This document shows positions 38,414-47,837 of a stretch of DNA of 64,000 nucleotides, piece after piece (position 1 is the stretch's first letter; every line of letters starts with the position of its first letter). The translations under genes were made by a program, and so were the position numbers. The notes beneath the pieces were generated by a model. It was given only the letters and a program-made list of their open reading frames with translations, was not told where the DNA came from and searched no databases. The stretch comes from Larkinella humicola (lineage in GTDB: Bacteria > Bacteroidota > Bacteroidia > Cytophagales > Spirosomataceae): the NCBI RefSeq assembly GCF_008727875.1, contig NZ_VTWS01000003.1, positions 372,001-436,000 on the forward strand, read 5' to 3'.

Positions 38414-38489
38414 GACGGATAGAGGATGGTCATGGTTTAACCAATCGTAGAAGGAATTTGTTGCCTCCCCCGGCTTATTTCAAAGCCGA

Positions 38490-40637
38490 TCATTGACCTG
38501 GGTTGGGCGCCGACGAACGGGCCGCTACGGTTTGCGGAGCGGCAAAAACCGTCTTGCCTTCGTCTAGAAAACCGGCGAAGTTATTGACATCCAGGTCATA
38601 ATTCTTCGGCTTGACCAGCAGTTTCCCCGTCTGGTCGACGATGCAGTAATGAGGCTGGGCGTTGTTGTTGTAACGCACAATCTGCAAATCCGCATTTTGC
38701 GCCCCGATGGTTTTCTTTTGCTTGTTATCGTAGGTCGACGTATACCAGGCCGATTCCGGCAGTTCGGTTTTATCATCGACATACAGCGCCAGAATGACGT
38801 AATCGTTTTGCAACCGGCGCAGAATCGGCTCTTCGGCCCACACGCGGGCTTCCATTTCCCGACAATTCACACAGCCGTGGCCCGTAAAATCAATGAAAAC
38901 GGGTTTGTTCACTTTAGCCGCGTAGGCCAACGCCTGTTTGTAGTCGAAAAAGCCCTGAAGTCCGTGTGGCAACCGGAACAATTCGCTGTATTTCGGTTTT
39001 TCGCCCAACGTATTTTGTTCTGGGGTGGAATTGCCGACACCCCTGAAACCGAAATCCTGCGTCGTTTCAGGGGGCAGATAACCGGCCAGGGCTTTCAAGG
39101 GAGCGCCCCATAAACCGGGAATCATGTAGACCACAAAGGCAAAGGTGACAATGGCCAGCAGCAAACGCGGCACGCTGACGGTTTTCGTTTCGCTGTCGTG
39201 CGGTAGCCGAACTTTTCCGAGCAGGTAAAAACCGATCAGGGCGAAAATGACGATCCAGAAAGCCAGATACACTTCGCGGTCGAGCAGATTCCAGTGGTAG
39301 ACCTGGTCGGCAATGCTTAGAAATTTCAGTGCCAGCGCCAGTTCCAGAAAGCCCAGTACCACTTTTACGGAATTCAGCCAGCCGCCCGATTTGGGCAGGC
39401 TTTTGAGCCACTGTGGAAAAGCCGCAAACAGCGTAAACGGAATGGCAAAAGCCGCCGAAAAAGCCGCCATGCCGACGATTGGTTTCAAGACTTCACCACC
39501 CGCAGAGGCCACCAGCAAACTGCCGACAATCGGCCCCGTACAGGAAAACGACACCAGCACCAGCGTAAAGGCCATGAACAGAATCCCGGCAATACCGCCC
39601 TTTTCGGATTTGGCATCGATGGAGTTGACCAGTGAATTCGGCAGGACAATTTCAAACAAGCCCAAAAACGACAGCCCAAAAATGAAGAAAATCGCAAAGA
39701 ACAGAACGTTGGGCAGCCAGTGGGTACTGACGAAATTGGCAAATGCCGGGCCGTTGATCCGCGAAACCACGGTACCAATCAGCACGTAAATGAAAATAAT
39801 GGACAAACCGTACAAAACCGCTTTCCACAATCCGTGATCCTGCTTGGTAAAGTAGCTGACCGTCATCGGAATGATCGGAAACACGCAGGGCGTCAGCAAG
39901 GCCAGCAGACCCGACAGAAAAGCGGCAATCATAAACCCGATCAGCGATTCTTCCGGTTTTTCTGCCGACGTATCAGTCAGTTGTGGCGTAGCAACCGGCG
40001 CTTCGGCGGTGGTTACGGTCTCTGAATCCGGGCTGTCGGCTCCGGTTGAAGGCGCAACGGCGACGCGGGAAGTGGTGTCTGGCGTGATCGAAGCAGATGC
40101 GGGTTCACCCGTTGCGACGGCTTCAGCCGTAGGTTTTACAGTCACTGGTGCCGCAGCCACGCCCACGGTTTTTACCGATACCGAAAATTCGTGTTCGGCA
40201 GGCGGCAGGCAATTGGTCCCTGAACAGGTTTGGTATTCAATATTACCGGCGATAACCGGATTGGCTTTCAATAGTTTAACCTTCTGAATGAGCGCGGCTT
40301 TGTTCTCGAAAAACCGCACTTTGCTGTTCCAGACTTCCTCAAACTCTTCTTTCGGAGCCACTGAAACGAACGAGCCGACTTTTTCAAAGCTGCCGTTTTC
40401 CTTCAACTTCAAGGTCGTCGGAATCGGCCCAATGTCCGGATTCAGGTCCGAAGCATACATGTGCCAGCCTTTGTCGATGGTTGCATTCATGCGAATCTCA
40501 ATCACCTCGCCGACTTTGGCGTTGGTTTTTGATGCGGTGAACGTCCAGTGCGTCGGATCGGGCTGAATTTGTGCTGCCGCCGTCAGCGTTACGAAAAATA
40601 CCGTCAGAAAAGAGAAAAAATGACCAACTTGTTTCAT
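38490..40637 (-). CDS. dsbD: Thiol:disulfide interchange protein DsbD
   Basis: 715 residues. A signal peptide is followed by an N-terminal periplasmic domain whose cysteine pair is in YQTCSGTNCLPP, a Thr/Ala/Pro-rich linker (about 155-225), eight transmembrane helices of the CcdA/DsbD type with Cys in LTPCVFPIIP and SFSCTGPIVGS, and a C-terminal thioredoxin domain with active site GHGCVNCREME. It carries electrons from cytoplasmic thioredoxin to the periplasm for disulfide isomerisation and cytochrome c maturation. Length and domain order are normal. Confidence 0.94.
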   Translation of the reverse strand: MKQVGHFFSFLTVFFVTLTAAAQIQPDPTHWTFTASKTNAKVGEVIEIRMNATIDKGWHMYASDLNPDIGPIPTTLKLKENGSFEKVGSFVSVAPKEEFEEVWNSKVRFFENKAALIQKVKLLKANPVIAGNIEYQTCSGTNCLPPAEHEFSVSVKTVGVAAAPVTVKPTAEAVATGEPASASITPDTTSRVAVAPSTGADSPDSETVTTAEAPVATPQLTDTSAEKPEESLIGFMIAAFLSGLLALLTPCVFPIIPMTVSYFTKQDHGLWKAVLYGLSIIFIYVLIGTVVSRINGPAFANFVSTHWLPNVLFFAIFFIFGLSFLGLFEIVLPNSLVNSIDAKSEKGGIAGILFMAFTLVLVSFSCTGPIVGSLLVASAGGEVLKPIVGMAAFSAAFAIPFTLFAAFPQWLKSLPKSGGWLNSVKVVLGFLELALALKFLSIADQVYHWNLLDREVYLAFWIVIFALIGFYLLGKVRLPHDSETKTVSVPRLLLAIVTFAFVVYMIPGLWGAPLKALAGYLPPETTQDFGFRGVGNSTPEQNTLGEKPKYSELFRLPHGLQGFFDYKQALAYAAKVNKPVFIDFTGHGCVNCREMEARVWAEEPILRRLQNDYVILALYVDDKTELPESAWYTSTYDNKQKKTIGAQNADLQIVRYNNNAQPHYCIVDQTGKLLVKPKNYDLDVNNFAGFLDEGKTVFAAPQTVAARSSAPNPGQ

Positions 40638-40727
40638 ATCAATGGCTTACTAAATTGCCCAACCTTACAACACGATTTCTGCAAAAATATCTCCAATCCG
40701 CGCACAAATCATCCAGCCCTAAAAAAA

Positions 40728-40757
40728 AACACCCTGCCGGAGCTCCAGCGGGGTGTT
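40728..40757 (-). terminator. Terminator downstream of the PhyH gene
   Basis: AACACCCTGC (40728-40737) and GCGGGGTGTT (40748-40757) pair with one G-U, and on the minus strand a run of nine T follows. It ends the phyH transcript, about 130 bases after its stop. Confidence 0.8.
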
Positions 40758-40796
40758 CTGCACAACCAACCTATATTTTGTTTTAGTGAGGATGAA

Positions 40797-40893
40797 AGAG
40801 CAAAGACAAGAGAATAAAGAGGAACACCACCAGGCACTCAGTCTCTATTCTCTCGTCTATCCTCTTTTGTCTTTATTCTCTATTCTTTACTCT
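40797..40893. repeat. Word-like hairpin (AAAGAATAAAGA type), imperfect
   Basis: Arms 40797-40820 and 40870-40893, 24 nt with 3 mismatches, made of short purine words (AAAGA, GAATAAAGA). The right arm includes the last codons and stop of the PhyH gene. Its arm resembles that of the hairpin at 55986-56041. Confidence 0.6.
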
Positions 40894-41723
40894 CTTTCAA
40901 ACAGCAATGGATTCAGCTCACCTTCGGGTTTGCTACCGATGGGGTAGCTTCCCAGCCACGTCGTCCAGTCGGCTTCCTGATACGTGTTTTGGGGCTGCGT
41001 AATCGTTTGTTCGGCATCCATGTAAATCATCGTCATCACCTTACGCGGGGTGCTGGAGGTGTTGGGTCCCGCCCGGTGGAACGTCCAGCCGGCGTGGTAG
41101 CTCACCTCGCCCAGTTCGAAAGGCGTATCGTTGATGGTAAAATTCAGGTTGGTCAGTTCCTCCGCCAGCAACCGCTCGCTTTCGTCGCTGATCTCGATGT
41201 TGCGGCCAATTTCCACCTGCTGGCTCTGCTCGGCAAAGGCCAGCGGCCCCATTTCCATCGGGGTATCCTGCAACGGGATCCAGACAGTAACGGTTTTGGG
41301 AGACGAAAGAGGCCAGTAGAACTGGTCGGCATGCCAGGGTGTGAAACCGCCCGACGGTTCTTTGTACAGTGCTTGGTCGTGGTAAAGCCGAACGGCATCG
41401 ACGCCCATCAGGTCGGCCGCAATTTTGGCCAGTCGACGGGAGAATACGAACTCTCTGGCGGTTTTGTCTTCCCGCCAGAGGTTCATAATCTGGAGGAACG
41501 CGCGCTCGTAGGTCGTACGCTCTTCCATCGACTTGGTCAGGGTGTTCAGCCTGATCACCAGATCGGTAATCACGTCTCCGTAGTGTTTGAGGACTTCCGG
41601 GCTGAGCACATTTTTTAATTTTACGTAACCGTTTTTTTGATAAAACGCAATTGCTTCCGGACTGACAGCATACGCTTCGTTCAGTTCGTCCAGCAAAGAA
41701 GTGTTGTCAACGGTCACTTGCAT
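40887..41723 (-). CDS. Phytanoyl-CoA dioxygenase (PhyH) family protein
   Basis: 278 residues from MQVTVDNTSLLDEL; an ATG 45 bases up (41768) is less likely. Fe(II)/2-oxoglutarate-dependent dioxygenase: the iron ligands are H and D in PWHADQFYWP and a distal His in WTFHRAGPN, and an Arg that can bind 2-oxoglutarate is in TPRKVM. The substrate cannot be told from sequence; family members hydroxylate lipids, ectoine and many small molecules. It is divergent from an AraC regulator with about 140 bases between, a pairing that suggests direct control and a catabolic role. Confidence 0.9.
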   Translation of the reverse strand: MQVTVDNTSLLDELNEAYAVSPEAIAFYQKNGYVKLKNVLSPEVLKHYGDVITDLVIRLNTLTKSMEERTTYERAFLQIMNLWREDKTAREFVFSRRLAKIAADLMGVDAVRLYHDQALYKEPSGGFTPWHADQFYWPLSSPKTVTVWIPLQDTPMEMGPLAFAEQSQQVEIGRNIEISDESERLLAEELTNLNFTINDTPFELGEVSYHAGWTFHRAGPNTSSTPRKVMTMIYMDAEQTITQPQNTYQEADWTTWLGSYPIGSKPEGELNPLLFERE

Positions 41724-41865
41724 ACAATTAACGGGTTTAGGAAAATCAGTGATACAAAATTGGTTCAATTGTTTCTTGTAAAAATTTAATTATTATGCCA
41801 ATAAGTGTATAATTGTGACTTTTTGTTCCCCATATTACTCGCAGAGAGTAAAAATACTGCATGTT

Positions 41866-42735
41866 GTGAAAGCTTTATTTGAAAAAATTGAATTAGGAGA
41901 CCACAATTCCCTGCGGGTGGTGCACGTCGATCTGCCGTATTTCGACGCCCCCTGGCATTTTCATCCCGAATACGAATTGACGTACATCGCCCGAAGCCAC
42001 GGAAACCGGTTCGTCGGCGATCACGTCGAGCCCTTCGATGCCGGTGACCTGGTGTTGCTGGGGCCGGGGCTACCGCACTTCTGGCGCAATGACGATGAGT
42101 ATTACCAGCCGGAGTCCGACCGCCGGGCCGAATCCATCGTGGTGCAGTTTTCCCAGTCACTGGGCGACACTTTGCTCCCCCAATTGCCGGAAACCCAGCC
42201 GCTAATGGCCTTGCTGAATCGGGCCCGGTACGGCGTGCGGTTTGGAAAACCGAAGGTGGCCGAAGTGACACCCGCCCTCGAAACCTTGTTGAAATGCCAG
42301 GGACTCGAGCGATTGCTCCGCCTGCTTTTCCTGCTCCAGCAACTGGCCAGCGACACCGACGCCGTGATGCTGGCCAGCGACAACTATGAACTGAAAGCCA
42401 GCGAAGCCGAAACCGAGCGCATGAAGCGGGTGCTGGATTTTATGCTGGCCCATTTTCGGGAAGAAATCCGGGTCGATGACATGGCTTCCGTGGCCGGCAT
42501 GGCACCGGCGGCTTTTTGCCGGTATTTCCGGAAGCGAACCCGCAAATCGTTTATCGAATACCTGAACGAACTGAGGATCAGCCACGCCCGGAAACTGCTG
42601 GTGCAGTCGGATCTCAGCATCAGCCAGGTTGGGCTGGAGTGCGGTTTCAATAATATCTCGCATTTTCACCGGCAATTCAAGCTGCACAACGGCACTACGC
42701 CCCTGAAATACCAGTCCCTTCAACATAATAAGTAG
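41866..42735 (+). CDS. AraC-family transcriptional regulator
   Basis: About 289 residues. The GTG at 41866 gives VKALFEKIELGDHNSLRVVHV, the usual beginning of this Bacteroidota subfamily; the GTG at 41815 is less likely. An N-terminal cupin sensor domain (PYFDAPWHFHPEYELTYI, GDLVLLGPGLPHFW) is followed by a C-terminal double helix-turn-helix (about 190-289; ASVAGMAPAAFCRYFRKRT, SQVGLECGFNNISHFHRQFK). It probably senses a small carbon compound and controls the divergent PhyH gene. Confidence 0.92.
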   Translation: MKALFEKIELGDHNSLRVVHVDLPYFDAPWHFHPEYELTYIARSHGNRFVGDHVEPFDAGDLVLLGPGLPHFWRNDDEYYQPESDRRAESIVVQFSQSLGDTLLPQLPETQPLMALLNRARYGVRFGKPKVAEVTPALETLLKCQGLERLLRLLFLLQQLASDTDAVMLASDNYELKASEAETERMKRVLDFMLAHFREEIRVDDMASVAGMAPAAFCRYFRKRTRKSFIEYLNELRISHARKLLVQSDLSISQVGLECGFNNISHFHRQFKLHNGTTPLKYQSLQHNK

Positions 42736-42763
42736 AAGACAACAAGAATGCTGTTTTTCTCCG

Positions 42764-42771
42764 TACTTTTG
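42764..42771 (+). promoter_or_regulatory. -7 promoter element TACTTTTG for glyA
   Basis: Exact TAnnTTTG match, 64 bases before the glyA ATG. No convincing -33 TTG at standard spacing. Confidence 0.5.
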
Positions 42772-42834
42772 TACCAGTATCGTTAATTTGTTATCCAACT
42801 ACGAATAGCCATTCGCTCCGGCGAACCGTTTAGC

Positions 42835-44127
42835 ATGTCGACACTAGTTACTCCCATCACCCGTGATACGCAGGTATTTGAGCTTATCGCCAAAGAACAG
42901 CACCGTCAGGAATCCGGTATCGAATTGATCGCTTCCGAAAACTTCGTTTCCAAACAAGTTATGGAAGCCGCCGGAACCGTTTTGACCAACAAATACGCCG
43001 AAGGCTTACCGGGCAAACGGTATTACGGCGGTTGCGAAGTGGTGGATGAAATCGAGCAGTTGGCAATCGACCGCGTGAAGGAATTGTTTGGTGCTTCGTG
43101 GGCCAACGTGCAACCGCACTCGGGCGCACAGGCCAACACGGCGGTTTTTCTGGCCTGCCTGAAACCGGGGGATACCATTCTGGGTTTCGACCTGTCACAC
43201 GGCGGTCACCTAACCCACGGTTCAGCCGTGAACATTTCGGGAAAATATTTCCGGCCGACGTTTTACGGCGTTGAGCAGGAAACCGGCGTCATCAACTACG
43301 ACAAGGTAGAAGAAACCGCCCAGCGCGAACGTCCGAAGCTGTTGATCTGTGGTGCATCAGCCTACAGCCGCGACTGGGATTACGTCCGGCTTCGTGCCAT
43401 TGCCGACTCGGTGGGTGCGCTGTTGCTGGCGGATATTTCGCACCCCGCCGGTCTGATTGCCAAAGGCTTGCTGAACGACCCGATGGATCATTGCCACATC
43501 GTGACCACGACCACGCACAAAACCCTGCGCGGCCCCCGTGGCGGAATGATCATGTTGCGGAACGATTTTGAAAACCCGTTTGGCATCAAAACGCCAAAAG
43601 GTGACCTCCGGATGATGTCGTCTTTGCTGGACTCGGGCGTTTTTCCGGGTACGCAGGGCGGGCCGTTGGAACATATTATTGCCGCCAAAGCGATTGCGTT
43701 TGGGGAAGCGTTGTCCGACGAATTCGGTGACTATGCCAACCAGATCCAGCGGAATGCACAGGCGATGGCTGCGGCTTTTGTATCGCGCGGGTATAAAATC
43801 ATTTCGGGCGGAACCGATAATCACCTGATGTTGATCGACTTGCGCTCGAAAGGATTGTCGGGAAAACTGGCGGAGAACACGCTCATCAAGGCCGACATTA
43901 CGATCAACAAAAACATGGTTCCGTTCGACGACAAGTCGCCGATGGTGACGTCGGGGATGCGGGTTGGCACAGCGGCCGTCACAACGCGCGGCATGAAAGA
44001 ATCTGATATGGAGCAAATTGTCGTATATATTGACGACGTGCTGATGAATCACGATAACGACGCCAAAATTCAGGTTGTGAAAGAAGAAATCAATTCCTGG
44101 ATGAAAGCGTTTCCACTTTATAATTAA
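42835..44127 (+). CDS. glyA: Serine hydroxymethyltransferase
   Basis: 430 residues, full family length. PLP enzyme that converts serine and tetrahydrofolate to glycine and 5,10-methylene-THF in the cytoplasm. Hallmarks are the N-terminal [12 protein letters not shown], the cofactor site [12 protein letters not shown] and the PLP-binding lysine in [15 protein letters not shown] long inverted repeat starts 6 bases after the stop and separates it from tatC on the same strand. Confidence 0.98.
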   Translation: MSTLVTPITRDTQVFELIAKEQHRQESGIELIASENFVSKQVMEAAGTVLTNKYAEGLPGKRYYGGCEVVDEIEQLAIDRVKELFGASWANVQPHSGAQANTAVFLACLKPGDTILGFDLSHGGHLTHGSAVNISGKYFRPTFYGVEQETGVINYDKVEETAQRERPKLLICGASAYSRDWDYVRLRAIADSVGALLLADISHPAGLIAKGLLNDPMDHCHIVTTTTHKTLRGPRGGMIMLRNDFENPFGIKTPKGDLRMMSSLLDSGVFPGTQGGPLEHIIAAKAIAFGEALSDEFGDYANQIQRNAQAMAAAFVSRGYKIISGGTDNHLMLIDLRSKGLSGKLAENTLIKADITINKNMVPFDDKSPMVTSGMRVGTAAVTTRGMKESDMEQIVVYIDDVLMNHDNDAKIQVVKEEINSWMKAFPLYN

Positions 44128-44132
44128 TTGTG

Positions 44133-44220
44133 AATGAGTGAATGAGCGAATGAGTGAATAGGATCAAAGATCACGCTTTTAATCGCGGCAGCTATTCACT
44201 CATTCGCTCATTCACTCATT
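44133..44220. repeat. Word-like hairpin with GAATGAGT arms
   Basis: Arms 44133-44160 and 44193-44220 are perfect 28-nt complements around a 32-nt loop. Each arm is built from the word GAATGA(G/C)(T/C) repeated four times, so it is both a tandem and an inverted repeat. It lies between glyA and tatC. Confidence 0.9.
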
Positions 44221-44235
44221 CACTCATTTACTTCA

Positions 44236-45114
44236 ATGAAGCCCATAGACCAAGAGTTTGATAGCGAGAGTGAAGTTGAAGAAGCCGGGGAAATGACCTT
44301 CCTTGAGCATCTGGAAGAACTTCGATGGCACCTGGTTCGTGCCGTTGGATCGATTGCGATATTTTCGCTCCTGAGTTTCATCTACATTCGTGAAATATAT
44401 GATAAGGTGATTCTGGGACCGTCAAGCCCCACCTTCTGGACGTACCGGATGATGTGTAAGCTGTCGGAAAAAACCGGCTTCACGGACTTATGCGTTGAAA
44501 AGCTGAACTTTACGCTCCAAAGTCGTGAGGTAGGTGGTCAGTTTACGATGGCACTGACAGCCTCGCTGATGATCGGGTTGCTGTTTGCCTTTCCCTATGC
44601 CTTTTGGGAAATGTGGCGGTTTATCATGCCGGGTTTAAAATCGTCAGAACGCCGGGCTGCGCGGGGTGCCGTTTTTTTTGTAACGTCGCTGTTTTTCTCG
44701 GGTGTCCTTTTCGGTTACTACATTGTATCCCCTCTGGCATTAAACTTCCTGGCCAATTTCCAGCTTGACCCGCGTATTGTCAATGAGTTCGACATTACCT
44801 CGTACATTTCAACGCTCGCGACGCTGACGCTGGGCTGCGGCTTGACGTTCCAGATGCCGATTGCGGCTTTTGTCCTGTCTAAAATTGGTATTCTGACCCC
44901 CCAGTTCATGCGGGCCTACCGCCGTCATGCGCTGGTCGTTATTCTGGTGGTTGCGGCCATCATTACCCCGTCACCGGATGTGTACAGCCAGATTCTGGTG
45001 GCCATTCCGCTGGTGCTGCTCTACGAAGTCAGTATCTGGGTATCGGGCTACGTTCAACGGCTGCGGCTGAAAGAAGAGCAGGAACTGATGAAAAGCGACG
45101 GGTACGAAGATTAA
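44236..45114 (+). CDS. tatC: Sec-independent translocase subunit TatC
   Basis: 292 residues with six transmembrane helices. The conserved opening MTFLEHLEELRWHLVRA carries the Glu that recognises the twin-arginine signal, and AFPYAFWEMWRFIMPGL is the family's conserved first periplasmic loop region. It is the receptor of the Tat pathway exporting folded proteins. The acidic N-terminus DQEFDSESEVEEAGE is somewhat longer than in E. coli. No tatA/tatE is adjacent. Confidence 0.97.
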   Translation: MKPIDQEFDSESEVEEAGEMTFLEHLEELRWHLVRAVGSIAIFSLLSFIYIREIYDKVILGPSSPTFWTYRMMCKLSEKTGFTDLCVEKLNFTLQSREVGGQFTMALTASLMIGLLFAFPYAFWEMWRFIMPGLKSSERRAARGAVFFVTSLFFSGVLFGYYIVSPLALNFLANFQLDPRIVNEFDITSYISTLATLTLGCGLTFQMPIAAFVLSKIGILTPQFMRAYRRHALVVILVVAAIITPSPDVYSQILVAIPLVLLYEVSIWVSGYVQRLRLKEEQELMKSDGYED

Positions 45115-45133
45115 CCGGCCTATACGGTATGGG

Positions 45134-45236
45134 AGAGGAATGATAAATGTAAAATGATGAATATCAAATCTAAAAGTGTTTCAATGCGACGCACTTTTAG
45201 ATTTGATATTCATCATTTTACATTTATCATTCCTCT
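45134..45236. repeat. Perfect 45-bp inverted repeat between convergent genes
   Basis: Bases 45134-45178 and 45192-45236 are exact reverse complements with a 13-nt loop. The arms are AT-rich and made of short words (AATGAT, AAATGT, AAAATGATGAAT). It could terminate tatC and the converging outer-membrane gene, but the length is far above what a terminator needs. Confidence 0.92.
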
Positions 45237-45279
45237 TTTTATTTCTAACGATTGAGTGACCTATCCGGAACAGACGGTC

Positions 45280-45804
45280 TTAGAATTTCCCGGTGATTCC
45301 CAGTCGGATGGGGGATATACCCAGGCCTACTTCAGCAAAACCGCCGATTTTCTGGCTAAACCGATAGAAGCCACCGAGGTGAATGCCCGGAAAAATGCCT
45401 TTGGGACGGGGTTTGAAGTAGCCCAAATGATCTTCTTTACCACGGCGCATGGTGCTGCGCGTACCTACGGCCAAACCGGCATAGGGATCAAATTTATCGT
45501 CTCCGATGGCCAGCAGATTAGCCAGGTGGTACGAGCTGCGAAGGCCGACGCTCACAAACTGCGATTTCCACTGACGGTCTCCGAATTTGGTGCCGTACAG
45601 GGCATAATCGAAAAAACCGCCCACGCTGACCTGATCCGTAAAGCCGAGTTCAAAAGAGGCTCCATTACACAATCCTCCCAACGCATACGTCTGCATTCCT
45701 AAGCCCATGTTAAGCATGAGGTTCACTTTTCGGGCTATTTGCGAAAAGCCGGGCGTTGCCGCCGTGGAGAGCCATAGAAAGGTGCAGAGTATTTTTAGCT
45801 TCAC
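45280..45804 (-). CDS. Small outer-membrane beta-barrel protein, unrecognised
   Basis: About 174 residues if started at the GTG at 45804 (VKLKILCTFLWLSTAATPGFSQ), which gives a clean signal peptide; ATG codons at 45858 and 45870 would add a long N-terminal tail. The mature part has alternating-strand segments (SFELGFTDQVSVGGFFDYALYG, FVSVGLRSSYHL, FDPYAGLAVGT) and ends in Phe (GITGKF), as expected of a barrel of about eight strands. No family name is recognised. Confidence 0.75.
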   Translation of the reverse strand: MKLKILCTFLWLSTAATPGFSQIARKVNLMLNMGLGMQTYALGGLCNGASFELGFTDQVSVGGFFDYALYGTKFGDRQWKSQFVSVGLRSSYHLANLLAIGDDKFDPYAGLAVGTRSTMRRGKEDHLGYFKPRPKGIFPGIHLGGFYRFSQKIGGFAEVGLGISPIRLGITGKF

Positions 45805-46081
45805 AACAGATTGATAGTTACGCTCTTCTAGTTGTTTACTGTTCAGGAAAGAGGTCATTCGCGCCTGCATCCATCACGATACGACAAAAGTGGTAACCAA
45901 ACGACAGGAATCAAATCGGTAAAAGGTTCAACTGGGAAAACCACAAACTGAAACGTGTAAAACGGCCCTTCAGTGGTGAACGCCGATGTCGGTTCAGCGG
46001 CAAACCTACAACGGAAAAAGCAGAATTAAATTTTACGGGCGAAGAAAGACCCACAACGGTTTACGTCTTTTTTCTATTGTC

Positions 46082-47584
46082 TTACTTCTTTTTTCTCGAA
46101 ACGGTTTTTCGAAACCCTATAAAACCGCCCAGAGCATCCTCATACAACTGCCCCACATCGGCCGATAGAGCGGCTGTCAGATAGGAGCCGCCAAGCCAGC
46201 GCAGCGGAAAACCAACCTGCACCCAGGTCGATACCTGGGTGGGAGGCCCCGCCAGAAAAACTTCCGGAATCCCGAAATTGCGGCTGTAGGAAACCCGGGC
46301 ACGCAGGTCGATCTGTCGGGCCACTGTTGCCCGCAGAGCCGCATGAAACACCTGAACCCGGTTGTTGACAAAGGCCCAGTCGCTGGTGTTTTGATAAGCC
46401 GCCTGAATGTCCTGCCGTCGGGTTAGAAAGGGCGTCCCGATTACCCGGTTCTGGTACGTCCAGCCTTCCCGGTATTGCGAATTGTTGAAGTAATTATCGG
46501 CTCCTTTCCAGGCTTTGTTGGTTTGGTACAAGGTGGGTCCGCTCTGGCTCAGGGTGGTGAGAAATTCCAGCAGCACCTCATTCAGTTGGAAACCGGAAGC
46601 ACCCGGACGGTTGTTCCGCAGCCGAATCCCGCTCAATCCATCGGGAAGATTCTTAAAAAACATGCCCGTCACATCGTCGAAAGCATGTTGGTGATACACA
46701 AAAAGATCCACCGCCGGAAACCGGAGTTCCGCGGCAAAGTCGATGGAACCCAAGTGATTACCGTATAAATTCACGTAATCGAACGAGGTGAGCCGATCGT
46801 TGTTCAGGCCGTTGGTGCGGATGGCAAACAGCACGTTCGGGAAGTCCTCCAGGCGGCCGGGCAGTTTGCCATCGACGGCGAATTTCGGGTCGATGTAGTC
46901 GGATTGACCGCCCCATTGCGCATTGTGGTTGATTCCGGCATACAGCCGAAGCGTTGACGTGGGCTTGCCGATGCGGAAAATCAGCGATTTCTGGTGCAGA
47001 AACGAGTGCCGCAAATACCAGGTTTTGGCATACCAGCCGTGGGCGATAAAGCCGTTGATCGACAGCCACTCCCGCCGTCCGAGCGGCACAAAACCGCGCG
47101 TTCCAAACTGCACTTTCGGAAGCGGCAAGGCGTTTCCCGACCAGGCATATGAACCCGACGAAAGCGTGGAATCCACCAGACCAATCACCTCGCGCCGACG
47201 ACCCAGCACCAACTCGATACCCCGGTGTGCCAGTTTTACGTAGGCTTCCGGAACCAGAAGCTGGCTCGATTTTCCGGCATTGGCCACCACTTCGGCCTGG
47301 TATTCCAACCGCCACGCCCGGTTGGGTCGAGTCTGGTAGCGGCCCGTTGTCGTGTCACTGAGCAACACGGCTCCAGCCCCGCCAACCCGAAACGTGCCAA
47401 ATGGCGCTGTCAGTGGTATAATACCGTATTGATTGGACCGAAGCCAGAAAGGCGTTTGATCGGTGGAAGAGGCCAGTGCGCCGATTTCCGCATAAACCCG
47501 ATTTTGCGGTTGCGAAGGCGATTGGGCAAAAACCGGGTGAAAAGAAAAGAATCCGATCAGACTAATCAGGTAGCGTTGCTTCAT
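46082..47584 (-). CDS. Capsule assembly Wzi-family outer-membrane protein
   Basis: About 500 residues from MKQRYLISLIGFFSF, which gives a signal peptide cut after PVFAQ. The mature part is a large barrel with Wzi-type segments (TPFWLRSNQYGIIPL at the N-terminus, ELVLGRRREVIGL, FGTRGFVPLGRREWLSINGF). Wzi-like proteins of Bacteroidota hold capsule or other surface polysaccharide; the ligand is not known. A terminator-like hairpin lies in the leader at 47681-47698. Confidence 0.85.
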   Translation of the reverse strand: MKQRYLISLIGFFSFHPVFAQSPSQPQNRVYAEIGALASSTDQTPFWLRSNQYGIIPLTAPFGTFRVGGAGAVLLSDTTTGRYQTRPNRAWRLEYQAEVVANAGKSSQLLVPEAYVKLAHRGIELVLGRRREVIGLVDSTLSSGSYAWSGNALPLPKVQFGTRGFVPLGRREWLSINGFIAHGWYAKTWYLRHSFLHQKSLIFRIGKPTSTLRLYAGINHNAQWGGQSDYIDPKFAVDGKLPGRLEDFPNVLFAIRTNGLNNDRLTSFDYVNLYGNHLGSIDFAAELRFPAVDLFVYHQHAFDDVTGMFFKNLPDGLSGIRLRNNRPGASGFQLNEVLLEFLTTLSQSGPTLYQTNKAWKGADNYFNNSQYREGWTYQNRVIGTPFLTRRQDIQAAYQNTSDWAFVNNRVQVFHAALRATVARQIDLRARVSYSRNFGIPEVFLAGPPTQVSTWVQVGFPLRWLGGSYLTAALSADVGQLYEDALGGFIGFRKTVSRKKK

Positions 47585-47680
47585 GCAAGACAAGATTGAC
47601 AGATATACAGGTAAATATACGACGCAAAATCCGTTATCTTTCGCACTACCGCACCGATGGTAACAACTTGAAAAACAAAA

Positions 47681-47698
47681 CCCCGGCAAGTACCGGGG
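47681..47698 (-). terminator. Terminator-like hairpin in the wzi leader
   Basis: CCCCGG (47681-47686) pairs with CCGGGG (47693-47698); on the minus strand it is followed by TTTTGTTTTT. It lies about 97 bases upstream of the wzi start and 19 bases after the stop of a 14-codon ORF, so it could be an attenuator or end a separate small transcript. Confidence 0.65.
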
Positions 47699-47716
47699 CC
47701 TGTAATTCTAACCTTT

Positions 47717-47761
47717 TTATCTATACCTGACGATACGCGGTGCGGCAAAGAAGTGTTGCAT
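47717..47761 (-). other. Possible 14-codon ORF before the hairpin
   Basis: ATG at 47761, stop TAA at 47717; predicted peptide MQHFFAAPRIVRYR. Basic and aromatic, directly upstream of a terminator-like hairpin. No promoter was recognised, and a start this short is weak evidence; a leader peptide or chance ORF are both possible. Confidence 0.3.
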
Positions 47762-47788
47762 AAAAACGGGTGATTTAAGGCTCTCTGT

Positions 47789-47796
47789 TAATTTTG
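47789..47796 (+). promoter_or_regulatory. -7 promoter element TAATTTTG
   Basis: Exact TAnnTTTG match 42 bases before the ATG of the following lipoprotein gene; expected transcript start near 47802. Confidence 0.55.
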
Positions 47797-47837
47797 CATT
47801 CTGGAAGTATCTATTTTATTGTTTCCGTTTTCGTCTG

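Noticed and set aside
45256-45702. 148-codon plus-strand ORF
   Set aside because: It overlaps the minus-strand barrel protein, which has a signal peptide and barrel pattern; the plus frame has neither.
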